Shown here: positions 55,502 through 64,000 of the stretch, piece after piece
How positions within the stretch are numbered: the stretch's first letter is position 1
Layout of the letters: the number at the start of each line of letters is the position of its first letter
From: Enterovibrio gelatinilyticus
GTDB taxonomy: Bacteria; Pseudomonadota; Gammaproteobacteria; Enterobacterales; Vibrionaceae
Assembly: GCF_028683095.1 (NCBI RefSeq)
Contig: NZ_JAJUBC010000001.1
Span: forward strand, 62,001 to 126,000
Reading direction: 5' to 3'
Length of the DNA stretch: 64,000 bases
Position numbers and translations under genes: made by a program
The notes under the pieces: model-generated
Database searches by the model: none
Told to the model about the DNA's origin: nothing
What the model saw: only the letters and a program-made list of their open reading frames with translations

Positions 55502-57607
55502 ATGAACAAAGCTAAATATCTCAGTGAAGTCCACAGTGGCCTTGGCACCGATCATAGCGCTATTGACGGTTTAACGAGGCACCCAGAAATATCCAATAAT
55601 ATCCATCTAGAGTGCGCTACCGCACTTCGTATGCTCTGCGTCGATATGGTGGAAGCGGCCAATTCTGGTCATCCGGGTGCGCCAATGGGAATGGCAGATA
55701 TTGCGACCGTACTTTGGAGAGATTTTTTAAAACACAACCCACGAAATCCTCTGTGGAGTAACCGTGATCGTTTTGTCCTTTCCAATGGACACGCGTCGTC
55801 AATGCTTTACGCGCTGCTGCACCTCACTGGCTACGACCTTCCTCTAGACGAATTGCGTCGGTTTCGTCAATTGGGCAGTAAAACCCCAGGTCACCCTGAA
55901 GTAGGTGTTACTCCAGGAGTAGAAACCACAACAGGTCCACTAGGGCAAGGCTTGACCAATGCTGTTGGCATGGCGTTAGCAGAAAAAACACTGGCGGCCC
56001 AGTTTAATCGCCCTGATTTCGACATCGTCAATCACTATACATACACCTTCTTGGGCGATGGCTGCCTGATGGAAGGTATCTCCCACGAAGCCTGCTCTTT
56101 GGCGGGCACTCTTAAATTGTCAAAGCTGATCGCTTTTTACGACGACAATGGCATTTCGATAGATGGAGACGTTGATGGTTGGTTTACCGATGACACGCCA
56201 CAACGCTTTCTTTCCTATGGTTGGCATGTCATCGAAAATGTGGACGGGCATGATCCATTAGCAATTCAAGAAGCGATTCTTGATGCGCAATCGACAACAG
56301 ATAAGCCAACATTAATCTGCTGCAAAACCGTGATAGGTCAGGGCTCCCCAAAAAAAGCTGGTTCTCACGACGTACATGGCGCCCCATTGGGCAGTGAAGA
56401 AGTGACTCGCACGAGAAAAGCGCTGCATTGGATTTATGAACCGTTTGAGGTTCCCACAAAAATTGGCACGTATTGGAATGGTTCTGAACAAGGCGAAATG
56501 CGTGAAACGCTATGGAACTCTCAATTTTTCGCATATGCCAAACAATACCCAGAGTTAGCCGCTGAATACACTCGCCGTGTGGAAAATCAATTGCCTTCAA
56601 ACTGGTCAGCAACTGCGGAAAGGCATGTGAGAACCGCCGCTTTACAGGCGCAGAGTATCGCCAGTAGACAAGCTTCTCAGGCAGCATTGAACGCTTTTGG
56701 CCCTCAACTCCCTGAATTGATTGGCGGATCAGCTGATTTAAGTCCATCTAATAATACATTCTGGAAAGGCGCTGCGGATAACACCCCTAATAACCCAGAG
56801 GGCAACTACATACGTTTTGGCGTGCGTGAATTTGGTATGAGTAGTATTGCAAATGGTATTGCACTTCATGGCGGTTTCATCCCGTATTGCGCGACTTTCT
56901 TGGTGTTTTCCGACTACGCAAGAAACGCACTCAGAGTTGCTGCTTTGTCTCATGTGCATGCCATTTTTGTTTATACCCATGACTCCATTGGCTTAGGGGA
57001 AGATGGCCCAACTCATCAACCTGTTGAGCACCTTACTAGCTTCCGAGCCATGCCAAATATAAGCGTTTGGCGCCCTTGCGATTCTGTTGAAACCGCGGTG
57101 GCTTGGAAAAAGGCCATTGAAGACCAAAGTGGCCCTCATATTTTGGTTTTCTCGCGTCAAACATTGGCGTATCAACTGCGTCGCGCAGACCAACTCTCCT
57201 TGATTGAACGTGGTGGCTATGTGCTTCGAGAACACGATGGTCACAGGGAAGATCAGCCTGATTTGATATTGATAGCGACGGGTTCTGAAGTAGAACTCGC
57301 TATTGAAGCCGCTACCAAGCTCAACCGCAAAGGAATTCGAGCACGCGTCGTATCGATGCCTTCAACCACTGAGTTCGACAAACAGTCCAAACAATATCGC
57401 GACAGCGTGCTTCCACCTCAGGTCACGCACCGAGTTTCAGTTGAAGCTGGCTCTACTTTGGGTTGGCACAAATATGTCGGTTCAAACGGGTTCGCAATGG
57501 GAATCGACACCTTTGGTGAATCTGCACCAGCCTCAGAGCTTTATGCCCATTTCGGCTTAACGGTAGAGAACATTATTGAACAAGCCGAGCAACTGACGGC
57601 GATATGA
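55502..57607 (+). CDS. cbbT: Transketolase CbbT
   Basis: The 701-residue thiamine-diphosphate enzyme moves two-carbon units among sugar phosphates in RuBP regeneration. The pyrophosphate-binding GDG segment ([16 protein letters not shown]), catalytic [34 protein letters not shown] and the central pyrimidine-domain [18 protein letters not shown] are all present. AAAGGAG precedes the ATG. Compared with E. coli TktA the N-terminus is about 30 residues longer ([20 protein letters not shown] then [13 protein letters not shown]), an extension I cannot explain. First gene of the plus arm, divergent from cbbL; the host will also have a housekeeping transketolase elsewhere. Confidence 0.95.
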   Translation: MNKAKYLSEVHSGLGTDHSAIDGLTRHPEISNNIHLECATALRMLCVDMVEAANSGHPGAPMGMADIATVLWRDFLKHNPRNPLWSNRDRFVLSNGHASSMLYALLHLTGYDLPLDELRRFRQLGSKTPGHPEVGVTPGVETTTGPLGQGLTNAVGMALAEKTLAAQFNRPDFDIVNHYTYTFLGDGCLMEGISHEACSLAGTLKLSKLIAFYDDNGISIDGDVDGWFTDDTPQRFLSYGWHVIENVDGHDPLAIQEAILDAQSTTDKPTLICCKTVIGQGSPKKAGSHDVHGAPLGSEEVTRTRKALHWIYEPFEVPTKIGTYWNGSEQGEMRETLWNSQFFAYAKQYPELAAEYTRRVENQLPSNWSATAERHVRTAALQAQSIASRQASQAALNAFGPQLPELIGGSADLSPSNNTFWKGAADNTPNNPEGNYIRFGVREFGMSSIANGIALHGGFIPYCATFLVFSDYARNALRVAALSHVHAIFVYTHDSIGLGEDGPTHQPVEHLTSFRAMPNISVWRPCDSVETAVAWKKAIEDQSGPHILVFSRQTLAYQLRRADQLSLIERGGYVLREHDGHREDQPDLILIATGSEVELAIEAATKLNRKGIRARVVSMPSTTEFDKQSKQYRDSVLPPQVTHRVSVEAGSTLGWHKYVGSNGFAMGIDTFGESAPASELYAHFGLTVENIIEQAEQLTAI

Positions 57608-57660
57608 CTAAGCGCCATGAAAGGCGACATTTATAGATTTTTAATTGCAAGGAGAGAGTT

Positions 57661-58725
57661 ATGGCACTTATCAGCTTGAGACAGTTACTCGATCACGCCG
57701 CAGAACATGGATATGGCGTGCCGGCATTTAACGTGAACAACATGGAACAAGTACAAGCCATTATGGGGGCGGCGGCGGCATGTGATAGCCCTGTTATTCT
57801 CCAAGCATCAGCAGGCGCAAGAAGCTATGCAGGTGCGGGTTTTCTGCGTCATCTTATGTTGGCGTCCGTTGAACAATGGCCCGAGATACCCGTGGTTGTC
57901 CATCAAGACCACGGAGCCTCACCGGCGGTGTGCTTGCAGTCAATTCAGCAAGGATTCACTTCCGTCATGATGGATGGTTCGCTGCACGAAGACATGAAAA
58001 CGCCAGCAAGTTATGAGTACAACTGTGACGTCACTGCACGTGTGGTTGAGATGTCGCACGCATGTGGCGTATCTGTAGAAGGTGAACTGGGTTGTCTTGG
58101 TTCTTTGGAAACTGGTACCGCAGGTGAAGAAGATGGTTCAGGAGCGGAAGGGGTTTTGAGCCATGATCAACTTCTTACCGATCCGAAAGAAGCGGCACTG
58201 TTTGTTAGCCAAACCAAGGTTGATGCGTTAGCCATCGCGATTGGTACCAGCCACGGCGCTTACAAATTCACCCGTCCTCCAACTGGTGACATTCTCGATA
58301 TCGAGCGTATAGCGCAAATACACCAGCAAATTCCCAACACGCATTTGGTCATGCACGGCTCCTCATCTGTGCCACAAGAATGGCTGAAAGTCATCAATGA
58401 ATTCGGCGGAGATATGGGGGAAACCTATGGCGTTCCTGTCGAAGAGATTGTCGAAGGTATCCGCCATGGTGTGCGAAAAGTCAACATTGATACGGACTTA
58501 CGCATGGCGAGCACTGGTGCTGTTAGACAGTTTTTAGCACAAAACCCAAGCAATTTTGATCCACGAAAGTTCCTGATTGCAGCGACAAAAGCAATGGAAG
58601 CCTTGTGTTTAACGCGTTATGAGGCATTTGGCTGTGCGGGCATGGCGTCAAAAATCACCCCCGTGAATTTAGAAATCATGTCGACGCGTTACTCGACGGG
58701 TGAGTTAGATCCTTCCGTTCGATGA
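57661..58725 (+). CDS. cbbA: Class II fructose/sedoheptulose bisphosphate aldolase CbbA
   Basis: The 354-residue zinc-dependent aldolase makes fructose 1,6-bisphosphate and sedoheptulose 1,7-bisphosphate in the CBB cycle. Zinc ligands lie in [10 protein letters not shown] and [19 protein letters not shown] and [10 protein letters not shown] with KVNIDTDLR complete the active site. The N-terminus [21 protein letters not shown] and the total length match the CbbA branch used by autotrophs. GGAGAG precedes the ATG by 7 nt. It follows cbbT by 53 nt and precedes cbbP by 44 nt, one operon. Confidence 0.95.
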   Translation: MALISLRQLLDHAAEHGYGVPAFNVNNMEQVQAIMGAAAACDSPVILQASAGARSYAGAGFLRHLMLASVEQWPEIPVVVHQDHGASPAVCLQSIQQGFTSVMMDGSLHEDMKTPASYEYNCDVTARVVEMSHACGVSVEGELGCLGSLETGTAGEEDGSGAEGVLSHDQLLTDPKEAALFVSQTKVDALAIAIGTSHGAYKFTRPPTGDILDIERIAQIHQQIPNTHLVMHGSSSVPQEWLKVINEFGGDMGETYGVPVEEIVEGIRHGVRKVNIDTDLRMASTGAVRQFLAQNPSNFDPRKFLIAATKAMEALCLTRYEAFGCAGMASKITPVNLEIMSTRYSTGELDPSVR

Positions 58726-58769
58726 GTTTCATTTGAGTGAATAAGGTATCCACCTGTAGGAGAAACACT

Positions 58770-59696
58770 ATGTCTATTAAACACCCCATTGTTGCGGTTA
58801 CAGGCTCTTCTGGTGCGGGCACATCGACAGTCAAAAATGCGATGGAGCAAATCTTCCGTCGAAATCAATTCAATGCTGCCGTGGTCGAAGGAGACAGCTA
58901 CCACAAATTTGATCGTGCTGAAATGCGAGACCGTCTCAGAAAAGCCGATGAGAAAGGGAAAAATCTGAGCCATTTTGGTCCAGAAGGCAATGACTTCAAT
59001 GAACTAGAGAAGACCTTTAGATCCTATGGTGAAACGGGTTCTGCATTACGTCGTTACTATGTTCACAACGAAGAAGAGGCCGTATTACACAAAGCCAAGC
59101 CAGGCACCTTTACGGAATGGTCACCTATTCCAGAAGGGTCAGATCTTCTGTTCTATGAAGGTTTGCACGGCGGAGTGGTGACACAAAGCAGCAATGTTGC
59201 TCAATTTGTTGATCTACTGATTGGCGTGGTGCCGATTGTAAACCTTGAATGGATACAGAAAATCCATCGAGATACCCATGTTCGTGGCTATAGCCGAGAA
59301 GCGGTTACCGATACGATCTTACGTCGTATGCATGACTACGTGCATTACATTACGCCTCAGTTTTCACTCACCGATGTCAATTTTCAACGTGTGCCTATGG
59401 TGGATACGTCAAACCCATTCATTTCCAGAGACATACCAACGCTTGATGAGAGCATGGTGGTTATTCGCTTCCGTGATCCAAAGAAAAGCGGCGTCGATTT
59501 TCAGTATCTACTGAACATGATTGATGGGTCATTTATGTCTCGTAGAAACAACATTGTTGTGCCGGGTGGGAAAATGGGGCTTGCCATGGAGTTGATTATG
59601 CAGCCCATGATCGAAGAACTGGTGCTACACGGTTCCAATCGTGTGAGCGTTGCGACGACTCACGATCGCTTCTCGAAGCGCGTACCTGCTTTATAG
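58770..59696 (+). CDS. cbbP: Phosphoribulokinase CbbP
   Basis: The 308-residue bacterial class I phosphoribulokinase phosphorylates ribulose 5-phosphate to RuBP, the second CBB-specific reaction. The P-loop is GSSGAGTST (12-20), then VVEGDSYHKFDRAEMRD and SHFGPEGNDFNELE with catalytic acidic residues, and LFYEGLHGGVV. Start ATG 58770 has GGAG 8 nt before it; 11 more codons upstream have no such site. Many gammaproteobacteria carry a phosphoribulokinase homologue without RuBisCO, but its place within cbbT-cbbA-cbbP-cbbF supports a real CBB role. Confidence 0.96.
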   Translation: MSIKHPIVAVTGSSGAGTSTVKNAMEQIFRRNQFNAAVVEGDSYHKFDRAEMRDRLRKADEKGKNLSHFGPEGNDFNELEKTFRSYGETGSALRRYYVHNEEEAVLHKAKPGTFTEWSPIPEGSDLLFYEGLHGGVVTQSSNVAQFVDLLIGVVPIVNLEWIQKIHRDTHVRGYSREAVTDTILRRMHDYVHYITPQFSLTDVNFQRVPMVDTSNPFISRDIPTLDESMVVIRFRDPKKSGVDFQYLLNMIDGSFMSRRNNIVVPGGKMGLAMELIMQPMIEELVLHGSNRVSVATTHDRFSKRVPAL

Positions 59697-59715
59697 GGAA
59701 TAGGGAACATTCACG

Positions 59716-60777
59716 ATGAGAACAAAAACGACCTTTACTCGATTTATTATTGAAGATCTTCGAAAGCTGCCGGAAGCGACAGGAGAATTTACACTGTTGC
59801 TCAACGCGATTGTCACAGCGTGTAAAGAAATTGCTGATGACGTTAACCGAGGTCAGTTAATCAATGTCCTAGGCTCAGCGAAAACTGAGAATATTCAGGG
59901 GGAGACGCAGAAGAAACTCGATGTGATTTCCAATGACGTTATTCTTCGCTCTCTGGAGTGGTCTGGGCACCTTGGCGGTATGGCTTCAGAGGAAATGGAG
60001 GAGGCTTACCCCATACCCAGCCGTTATCCAAAGGGAAAATACTTACTTGTCTTTGACCCGCTGGATGGTTCTTCAAACACTGAAGTGAACGTTTCTATCG
60101 GCACGATATTTTCCATACTACGTTGTCCCGAAGGGATTGAGGAGCCGACAGAAGAAGATTTTCTTCAACCGGGCTCTCGCCAAGTATGTGCGGGTTACGT
60201 GCTTTATGGCCCAGCAACAAATTTGGTTCTCACGACAGGGCAAGGCGTAAATGGCTTCACCTTAGATAGAGATATCGGCGAGTTTATTCTGACTCACAGA
60301 AAACTCTCGATTCCTGATCAAACCAGTGAGTTCGCGATCAATATGGCCAATCAACGCCATTGGGAGCCCGCGATAAAACGCTATATCGATGAAGTTGTTG
60401 CTGGTGAAGATGGTCCAAGAGGGCGAAATTTCAATACACGTTGGGTCGCGTCTATGGTTGCAGAAGTACATCGGATACTGATGCGAGGTGGCATATTCCT
60501 CTATCCCATGGATAGCCGTGAAAATGTTCAAGAAGGGCGGTTGCGTCTTTTGTACGAAGCCAATCCAATGGGCTTTATTATTGAACAAGCAGGGGGTATT
60601 GCATCGACAGGTCGGCAACGTTTGATGGAAGTGAAACCCAACCGACTTCATCAGCGTGTCCCGGTGATCATTGGGGCGAAAGAAGAAGTAGAACGTGTCG
60701 AGCTTTACCATTCATTGATGGATCAAGAACGATCTGACAGCACTCCTCCTCATAGGCAGGAGGCGAAACAGGCGTAG
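59716..60777 (+). CDS. cbbF: Class I fructose-1,6-bisphosphatase CbbF
   Basis: The 353-residue class I FBPase dephosphorylates fructose 1,6-bisphosphate, probably also sedoheptulose bisphosphate in this setting. The metal-site [21 protein letters not shown], upstream ASEEMEE, RYIGSMVA-equivalent [15 protein letters not shown], and [24 protein letters not shown] are all present. It begins 19 nt after cbbP with TAGGGAA upstream, closing the core cbbTAPF block. A strong hairpin follows. Confidence 0.95.
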   Translation: MRTKTTFTRFIIEDLRKLPEATGEFTLLLNAIVTACKEIADDVNRGQLINVLGSAKTENIQGETQKKLDVISNDVILRSLEWSGHLGGMASEEMEEAYPIPSRYPKGKYLLVFDPLDGSSNTEVNVSIGTIFSILRCPEGIEEPTEEDFLQPGSRQVCAGYVLYGPATNLVLTTGQGVNGFTLDRDIGEFILTHRKLSIPDQTSEFAINMANQRHWEPAIKRYIDEVVAGEDGPRGRNFNTRWVASMVAEVHRILMRGGIFLYPMDSRENVQEGRLRLLYEANPMGFIIEQAGGIASTGRQRLMEVKPNRLHQRVPVIIGAKEEVERVELYHSLMDQERSDSTPPHRQEAKQA

Positions 60778-60792
60778 CATTTTCGTGCTGCT

Positions 60793-60822
60793 AAATGGCC
60801 CACTTCATGTGGGCCATTTCGT
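60793..60822 (+). terminator. Terminator after cbbF
   Basis: AAATGGCCCAC-(5 nt)-GTGGGCCATTT, a perfect 11-bp stem; the following TTTCGTTATT is moderately T-rich. It lies 15 nt after the cbbF stop and divides the cbb block from the phosphatase and hox genes. Confidence 0.8.
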
Positions 60823-60825
60823 TAT

Positions 60826-60870
60826 TGGAAACTAGGAGTCTGGAAACTAGGAATTTGGAAACTAGGTATC
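60826..60870. repeat. Three tandem 15-bp repeats after cbbF
   Basis: TGGAAACTAGG occurs at 60826-60836, 60841-60851 and 60856-60866 with exact 15-bp periodicity; the four bases between copies differ (AGTC, AATT, TATC). It lies between the cbbF terminator and the next gene. It could be an iteron-like regulator site, a variable-number repeat or a remnant of a dispersed repeat. Confidence 0.75.
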
Positions 60871-61014
60871 CGATTTTCTCGCTTTCTGGTAACTCGCTAA
60901 CACCTTCAACGGCAGTGCCCACGACAAGTTGAATCTAACTAATTGAAAAATAGCCAATTAACACAGTGATAACAATTGGCATTGTGCTTGCTAAACATAA
61001 AGGAGGATAAGGTC

Positions 61015-61941
61015 ATGAAGGGAGACACCTCACAGATGATCGCCAAGTTGCATTTATACACATTGCTGAAAATGACGGATAACACAGTGTTAGCTGTGCT
61101 TTATGGAATGATCAGTCAAGCATCGAAACAGTCCATTCTTCCGCGATTCGATGGCTCTGCGTTTAACGATATTAACTATAAAGCCAACATGGATATCGTC
61201 ACCGATGCTGATACCGAAATGCAATCAAGCATCATTGATGGCTTACATCGTCACTGGCCTCATATCTCAGTGCTTGGCGAAGAACAATCACATCTTATGC
61301 AACATGCGGTAATGAGTAATGACAAGCAAGCTTTTTGGGTGCTAGATCCAATTGATGGCACGAGCAATTTCGCTTTTGGTATTCCTTATTTTTGCATCTC
61401 ATTGTCGCTGATCTATCAAGGGGTCGTCAGGCTTGGCTTAGTGTATGACCCTATGCGAGATGAATGCTTCTTTGCTTCCCACGGTGCAGGAGCTTGGTTT
61501 AATGGGAACCGGTTACATTCCAGAGAATTGAAAGCCAAAGCAGATCTTAAGCATGCGATGGCGTTGGTAGATTTCAAACGGCTTCCAATGGCGCTATCTG
61601 CAGGGCTCGCATCAAGGCCGCCTTATCGCTCTCAGCGTAGCTTTGGTGCGAGCGCACTCGACTGGTGCTGGATTGCCGCGAATCGATGCCAGCTCTACTT
61701 GCATGGCGATCAAAAGCTGTGGGATTACTCTGCTGGTCAATTGATTCTTCGCGAAGCCGGTGGGATGTCCTGCGCATTTGATGGTAGTTCCGTATTCAAC
61801 AATAGCTTGCAGTCTAGAACCGTTATCGGCGCATCTCATCCCTTCCTTTTTGAGCAATGGCGCGAATGGTTATCTCCGTATCTACATAGCTTTGATTCGC
61901 CAATGAAACGAGGAGATGTACGCCTTATAGATCCTGGCTAA
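61015..61941 (+). CDS. Inositol-monophosphatase-family sugar phosphatase
   Basis: The 308-residue lithium-sensitive-phosphatase-fold protein has metal ligands in LGEEQSH, DPIDGTSNFAFG and the C-terminal WDYSAGQLILREAGG. This is the inositol monophosphatase / CysQ-like superfamily. Placement between cbbF and hoxF suggests a CBB-related sugar phosphate substrate such as sedoheptulose 1,7-bisphosphate, or removal of a misfire product, but housekeeping SuhB-type activity cannot be excluded. ATG 61015 has a perfect AGGAGG eight nt upstream; the frame opens 13 codons earlier with TTG. The previous terminator and repeats imply its own promoter. Confidence 0.82.
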   Translation: MKGDTSQMIAKLHLYTLLKMTDNTVLAVLYGMISQASKQSILPRFDGSAFNDINYKANMDIVTDADTEMQSSIIDGLHRHWPHISVLGEEQSHLMQHAVMSNDKQAFWVLDPIDGTSNFAFGIPYFCISLSLIYQGVVRLGLVYDPMRDECFFASHGAGAWFNGNRLHSRELKAKADLKHAMALVDFKRLPMALSAGLASRPPYRSQRSFGASALDWCWIAANRCQLYLHGDQKLWDYSAGQLILREAGGMSCAFDGSSVFNNSLQSRTVIGASHPFLFEQWREWLSPYLHSFDSPMKRGDVRLIDPG

Positions 61942-62096
61942 TCACCGTCACCAAACTATATCACCTCAATTAAAACATTATTTTAGGCCCATATTTCATC
62001 GAATAGGGGCAGGCATCGTCTTGCCTATCATCCGCCCGCTTATTCGCTATTACATAAACATATGCGACAGACGGAAGCAGGACAAAGGAGTAAGCA

Positions 62097-63929
62097 ATGA
62101 GCAATAAAGTAGAAGCGATAATAACGCGCTATCAGCGTCGCCGAGAAAGGCTGATTGATATGCTAATAGCCGTTCAAGAGAGTGAAGGTTACATTTCAGA
62201 TTCGTCAGTGAATGTGCTGGCATCTGGATTGAACCTTTCACCGTTGGATGTGAGGGAAACCTTGTCCTTCTACCATTTCTTACGTGACACACCATCGGGT
62301 AAGCATTCGATCTATCTCGCTGATACCGTGATTGCACGTATGAATGGGTATCAAGAGGTGAAAGAGGCGCTGGAAGACGCCGTTGGCTGTGCATTTGGAA
62401 GTGTGAGTGCTGACGGAGAGATTGGGTTGTTTGATACGCAGTGTATCGGGCTTTCTGACCAAGAGCCTGCCATGTTGGTTGATGGCATTCCATTTACCCG
62501 TTTAACACCAGATAAAGTGCGCACTTTACTCGCCGCTTTGAAGGCCGGCGTATCTCCCGCGGCACTGGCTAATCCAAAGGGCTATGCGAACGATACTTTT
62601 GATTACATTGAATCGTTAGTGGAATCCAATATACGCCAGCCGGGGCCAATTTTTTTTGGGCAGAAGGTAAATATTGAACGTGTAATTAGTGACGCTGTCA
62701 CTCAATTGCCCGTCGAAGTGATAGATGCCATGAGCACTTCGAGATTACGTGGTCGCGGTGGTGCGGGTTTTTCTGCCGGGCTCAAATGGCGTCTGTGTCA
62801 TGACGCGCCGGGAGAGACCAAATACGTCATTTGTAATGCTGACGAAGGTGAACCGGGTACGTTTAAAGATCGCGTTATTCTCACTCATTGCCCAGAGCAG
62901 GTTTTCGCAGGCATGGTGATTGCTGGACATGCTATAGGAGCAAAAGAAGGGATAATCTACCTCCGCTACGAATACCGCCATATGGTGCCTTATCTTGAAA
63001 AAACCCTGCAGTCTATGAGAGAGGAAAAACTCTTAGGCCGAAGAATTGCTGGCAACGCTAAGTTTGATTTCGACATTCGAATCCAACTAGGAGCAGGGGC
63101 ATATATTTGCGGTGATGAATCCGCATTGATTGAGTCTTGCGAAGGCAAGCGTGGTACTCCTCGTGTGAAACCACCATTCCCTGTTCATAAAGGCTTTATG
63201 GGTTGCCCAACAGCCGTCAACAACGTCGAAACACTCGCCAACGTTTCTCGAATTTTCGAAAAAGGCGCGAAGTGGTATGAGTCCATGGGCACAAAGGAAT
63301 CAGCGGGCACACGATTGATCAGCGTGTCTGGCGATGTCGACAAGCCCGGTGTCTATGAAATTGAGTGGGGAATATCACTGAGTGATGTGCTTGATTTGAT
63401 TAGCGCGAAAAACCCCCGAGTCGCACAAATCAGCGGACCATCGGGCGAATGTGTATCGGTCGCGAAAGATGGAAATCGTATATTTTCTTACAAAGACCTT
63501 TCTTGTAACGGCTCACTGATGGTGTTCAGTTACGAGCGGAACTTACTGGATATCATCCAGCAATTCATGCATTTTTTTGTTGAAGAATCGTGCGGGATCT
63601 GTGTGCCGTGCCGAGCGGGTAACGTGGAACTCTACAACAAGATTTCATTGATCATCGAAGGTCGAGCAGTAGAGCAAGATCTGGATGAAATCCTAGCGTG
63701 GTCGAAGATTGTTCGTGGCGCCAGTCGCTGTGGCCTCGGGACCACCTCACCCAAACCAATCATTACTTCTCTTCTGGCATTTCCTGAAGAATACAATCAA
63801 AGAATCACGACGCAACACGGTCCATTGTTAGCATCATTCGATCTTAATGCCGCGTTGTCTGAGTTCACCGTCGCCACTCAAACCCTCAATAGCACGAGCA
63901 GTGACCAATCTGTGGAGGTATCGAAATGA
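62097..63929 (+). CDS. hoxF: NAD+-reducing hydrogenase diaphorase subunit HoxF
   Basis: The 610-residue protein is a NuoE-NuoF fusion, the layout of HoxF in soluble [NiFe] hydrogenases such as that of Ralstonia eutropha. The N-terminal NuoE-like part (SPLDVRETLSFYHFL, FDTQCIGLSDQEPAM) keeps one of the usual cluster cysteines and has Ala where HoxF has YLC, so this domain probably lacks a [2Fe-2S] centre. The NuoF-like part has FMN site RGRGGAGF (218-225), NADH site GAGAYICGDESALIESCEG, and [4Fe-4S] ligands Cys499, Cys502, Cys505 and Cys545 (SCGICVPC; SRCGLG). It would exchange electrons between NAD(H) and the hydrogenase. AAAGGAG precedes the ATG. It overlaps hoxU by 4 nt. A formate dehydrogenase subunit is the main alternative and is less likely. 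Confidence 0.88.
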   Translation: MSNKVEAIITRYQRRRERLIDMLIAVQESEGYISDSSVNVLASGLNLSPLDVRETLSFYHFLRDTPSGKHSIYLADTVIARMNGYQEVKEALEDAVGCAFGSVSADGEIGLFDTQCIGLSDQEPAMLVDGIPFTRLTPDKVRTLLAALKAGVSPAALANPKGYANDTFDYIESLVESNIRQPGPIFFGQKVNIERVISDAVTQLPVEVIDAMSTSRLRGRGGAGFSAGLKWRLCHDAPGETKYVICNADEGEPGTFKDRVILTHCPEQVFAGMVIAGHAIGAKEGIIYLRYEYRHMVPYLEKTLQSMREEKLLGRRIAGNAKFDFDIRIQLGAGAYICGDESALIESCEGKRGTPRVKPPFPVHKGFMGCPTAVNNVETLANVSRIFEKGAKWYESMGTKESAGTRLISVSGDVDKPGVYEIEWGISLSDVLDLISAKNPRVAQISGPSGECVSVAKDGNRIFSYKDLSCNGSLMVFSYERNLLDIIQQFMHFFVEESCGICVPCRAGNVELYNKISLIIEGRAVEQDLDEILAWSKIVRGASRCGLGTTSPKPIITSLLAFPEEYNQRITTQHGPLLASFDLNAALSEFTVATQTLNSTSSDQSVEVSK

Positions 63930-64000
63930 CTATCACGTTAACGATCGACGGAAAAGAAGTCACGGCTGAAGAGAGTCAATCCTTAATTGATGTCGCGTTA
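63926..64000 (+). CDS. hoxU: Hydrogenase diaphorase subunit HoxU, start only
   Basis: Only 25 codons are inside the window. They read MTITLTIDGKEVTAEESQSL then IDVAL, the ferredoxin-like beginning of HoxU (R. eutropha HoxU starts with a very similar ITIDGK segment followed by LVDVA, as I recall). HoxU carries several iron-sulfur clusters linking HoxF to the hydrogenase module HoxYH. Its ATG overlaps the hoxF stop (ATGA). The alternative, an NAD-dependent formate dehydrogenase alpha subunit, starts with a similar fold, so sequence beyond the window is needed to settle the point. Confidence 0.8.
   Translation, partial: MTITLTIDGKEVTAEESQSLIDVAL

Noticed and set aside
60826-60870. CRISPR-like array
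   Set aside because: The repeat unit is only 11 bp with 4-bp gaps and three copies, and no cas genes are present.
61942-62096. Possible sigma-54 promoter (GGCAGGCATCGTCTTGCC) upstream of hoxF
   Set aside because: The spacing between GG and GC elements is 9 or 13 nt for the available pairings instead of the required 10, so it does not fit.
62097-63929. Reading the NuoE-NuoF fusion as an NAD-dependent formate dehydrogenase subunit
   Set aside because: In most such dehydrogenases the two parts are separate genes, and the local motifs and HoxU-like next start fit HoxF better. Not fully excluded because the following gene is cut.
48513-64000. Carboxysome or CbbX genes in the CBB locus
   Set aside because: No shell protein, carbonic anhydrase or CbbX-type AAA+ gene is present; activase genes are CbbQ and CbbO.

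Overview
The window reads as a chromosomal segment of a marine gammaproteobacterium of the order Vibrionales, probably family Vibrionaceae. Three things point there: the order potABCD / bax-like / DUF2987 / ttcA / uspE / fnr / safE / ccoSIH / ccoPQON; a nosP-vpsS pair just beyond ccoN; and family features such as DUF3581, a periplasmic LigE and a fused dld beside lldEFG. The taxonomic call rests on recalled gene order and protein families, not on a search.

Layout. 1-3.4 kb: a cut hypothetical gene, a small gene that looks frameshifted, trhO and a small RTX protein. 3.8-11 kb: hrpA, an exported L,D-transpeptidase-like protein, periplasmic ligE and a LacI-family regulator. 11-18 kb: lactate oxidation operon lldE-lldF-lldG-dld with a divergent LysR regulator. 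18-24.5 kb: HDOD protein, DUF3581, Nudix hydrolase, a porin / PstS-like / diguanylate cyclase operon, cobB. 24.6-31 kb: polyamine importer potABCD, then a membrane protein, a Bax-like glucosaminidase and a DUF2987 protein. 31-48.4 kb: ttcA, an inserted lipoprotein/hydrolase pair, uspE, fnr with an FNR box, the complete cbb3 oxidase locus, and nosP-vpsS.

48.5-64 kb: a complete-looking Calvin-Benson-Bassham (CBB) locus built as two divergent arms around a 571-bp AT-rich control region. The minus arm is cbbL-cbbS-cbbQ-cbbO-cbbR (form IA RuBisCO, its Q/O-type activase and the LysR regulator). The plus arm is cbbT-cbbA-cbbP-cbbF, an inositol-monophosphatase-family gene, then hoxF and the start of hoxU, the diaphorase half of a soluble NAD+-reducing [NiFe] hydrogenase (group 3d type). 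The hydrogenase subunits hoxY and hoxH would lie beyond the right edge and are not visible.

How it fits together. RuBisCO and phosphoribulokinase supply the two CBB-specific reactions. CbbQ/CbbO reactivate inhibited RuBisCO. Transketolase, aldolase and bisphosphatase regenerate pentose phosphates. HoxFU would pass electrons between H2 oxidation and NAD(P)H. The island abuts the high-affinity cbb3 oxidase, FNR and an NO-responsive sensor pair, which suits microaerobic H2-driven growth. The inference is a hydrogen-oxidising, CO2-fixing Vibrionales bacterium, an unusual physiology for that order and the main discovery candidate here. No rRNA, tRNA, insertion sequence, CRISPR array or prophage was seen.
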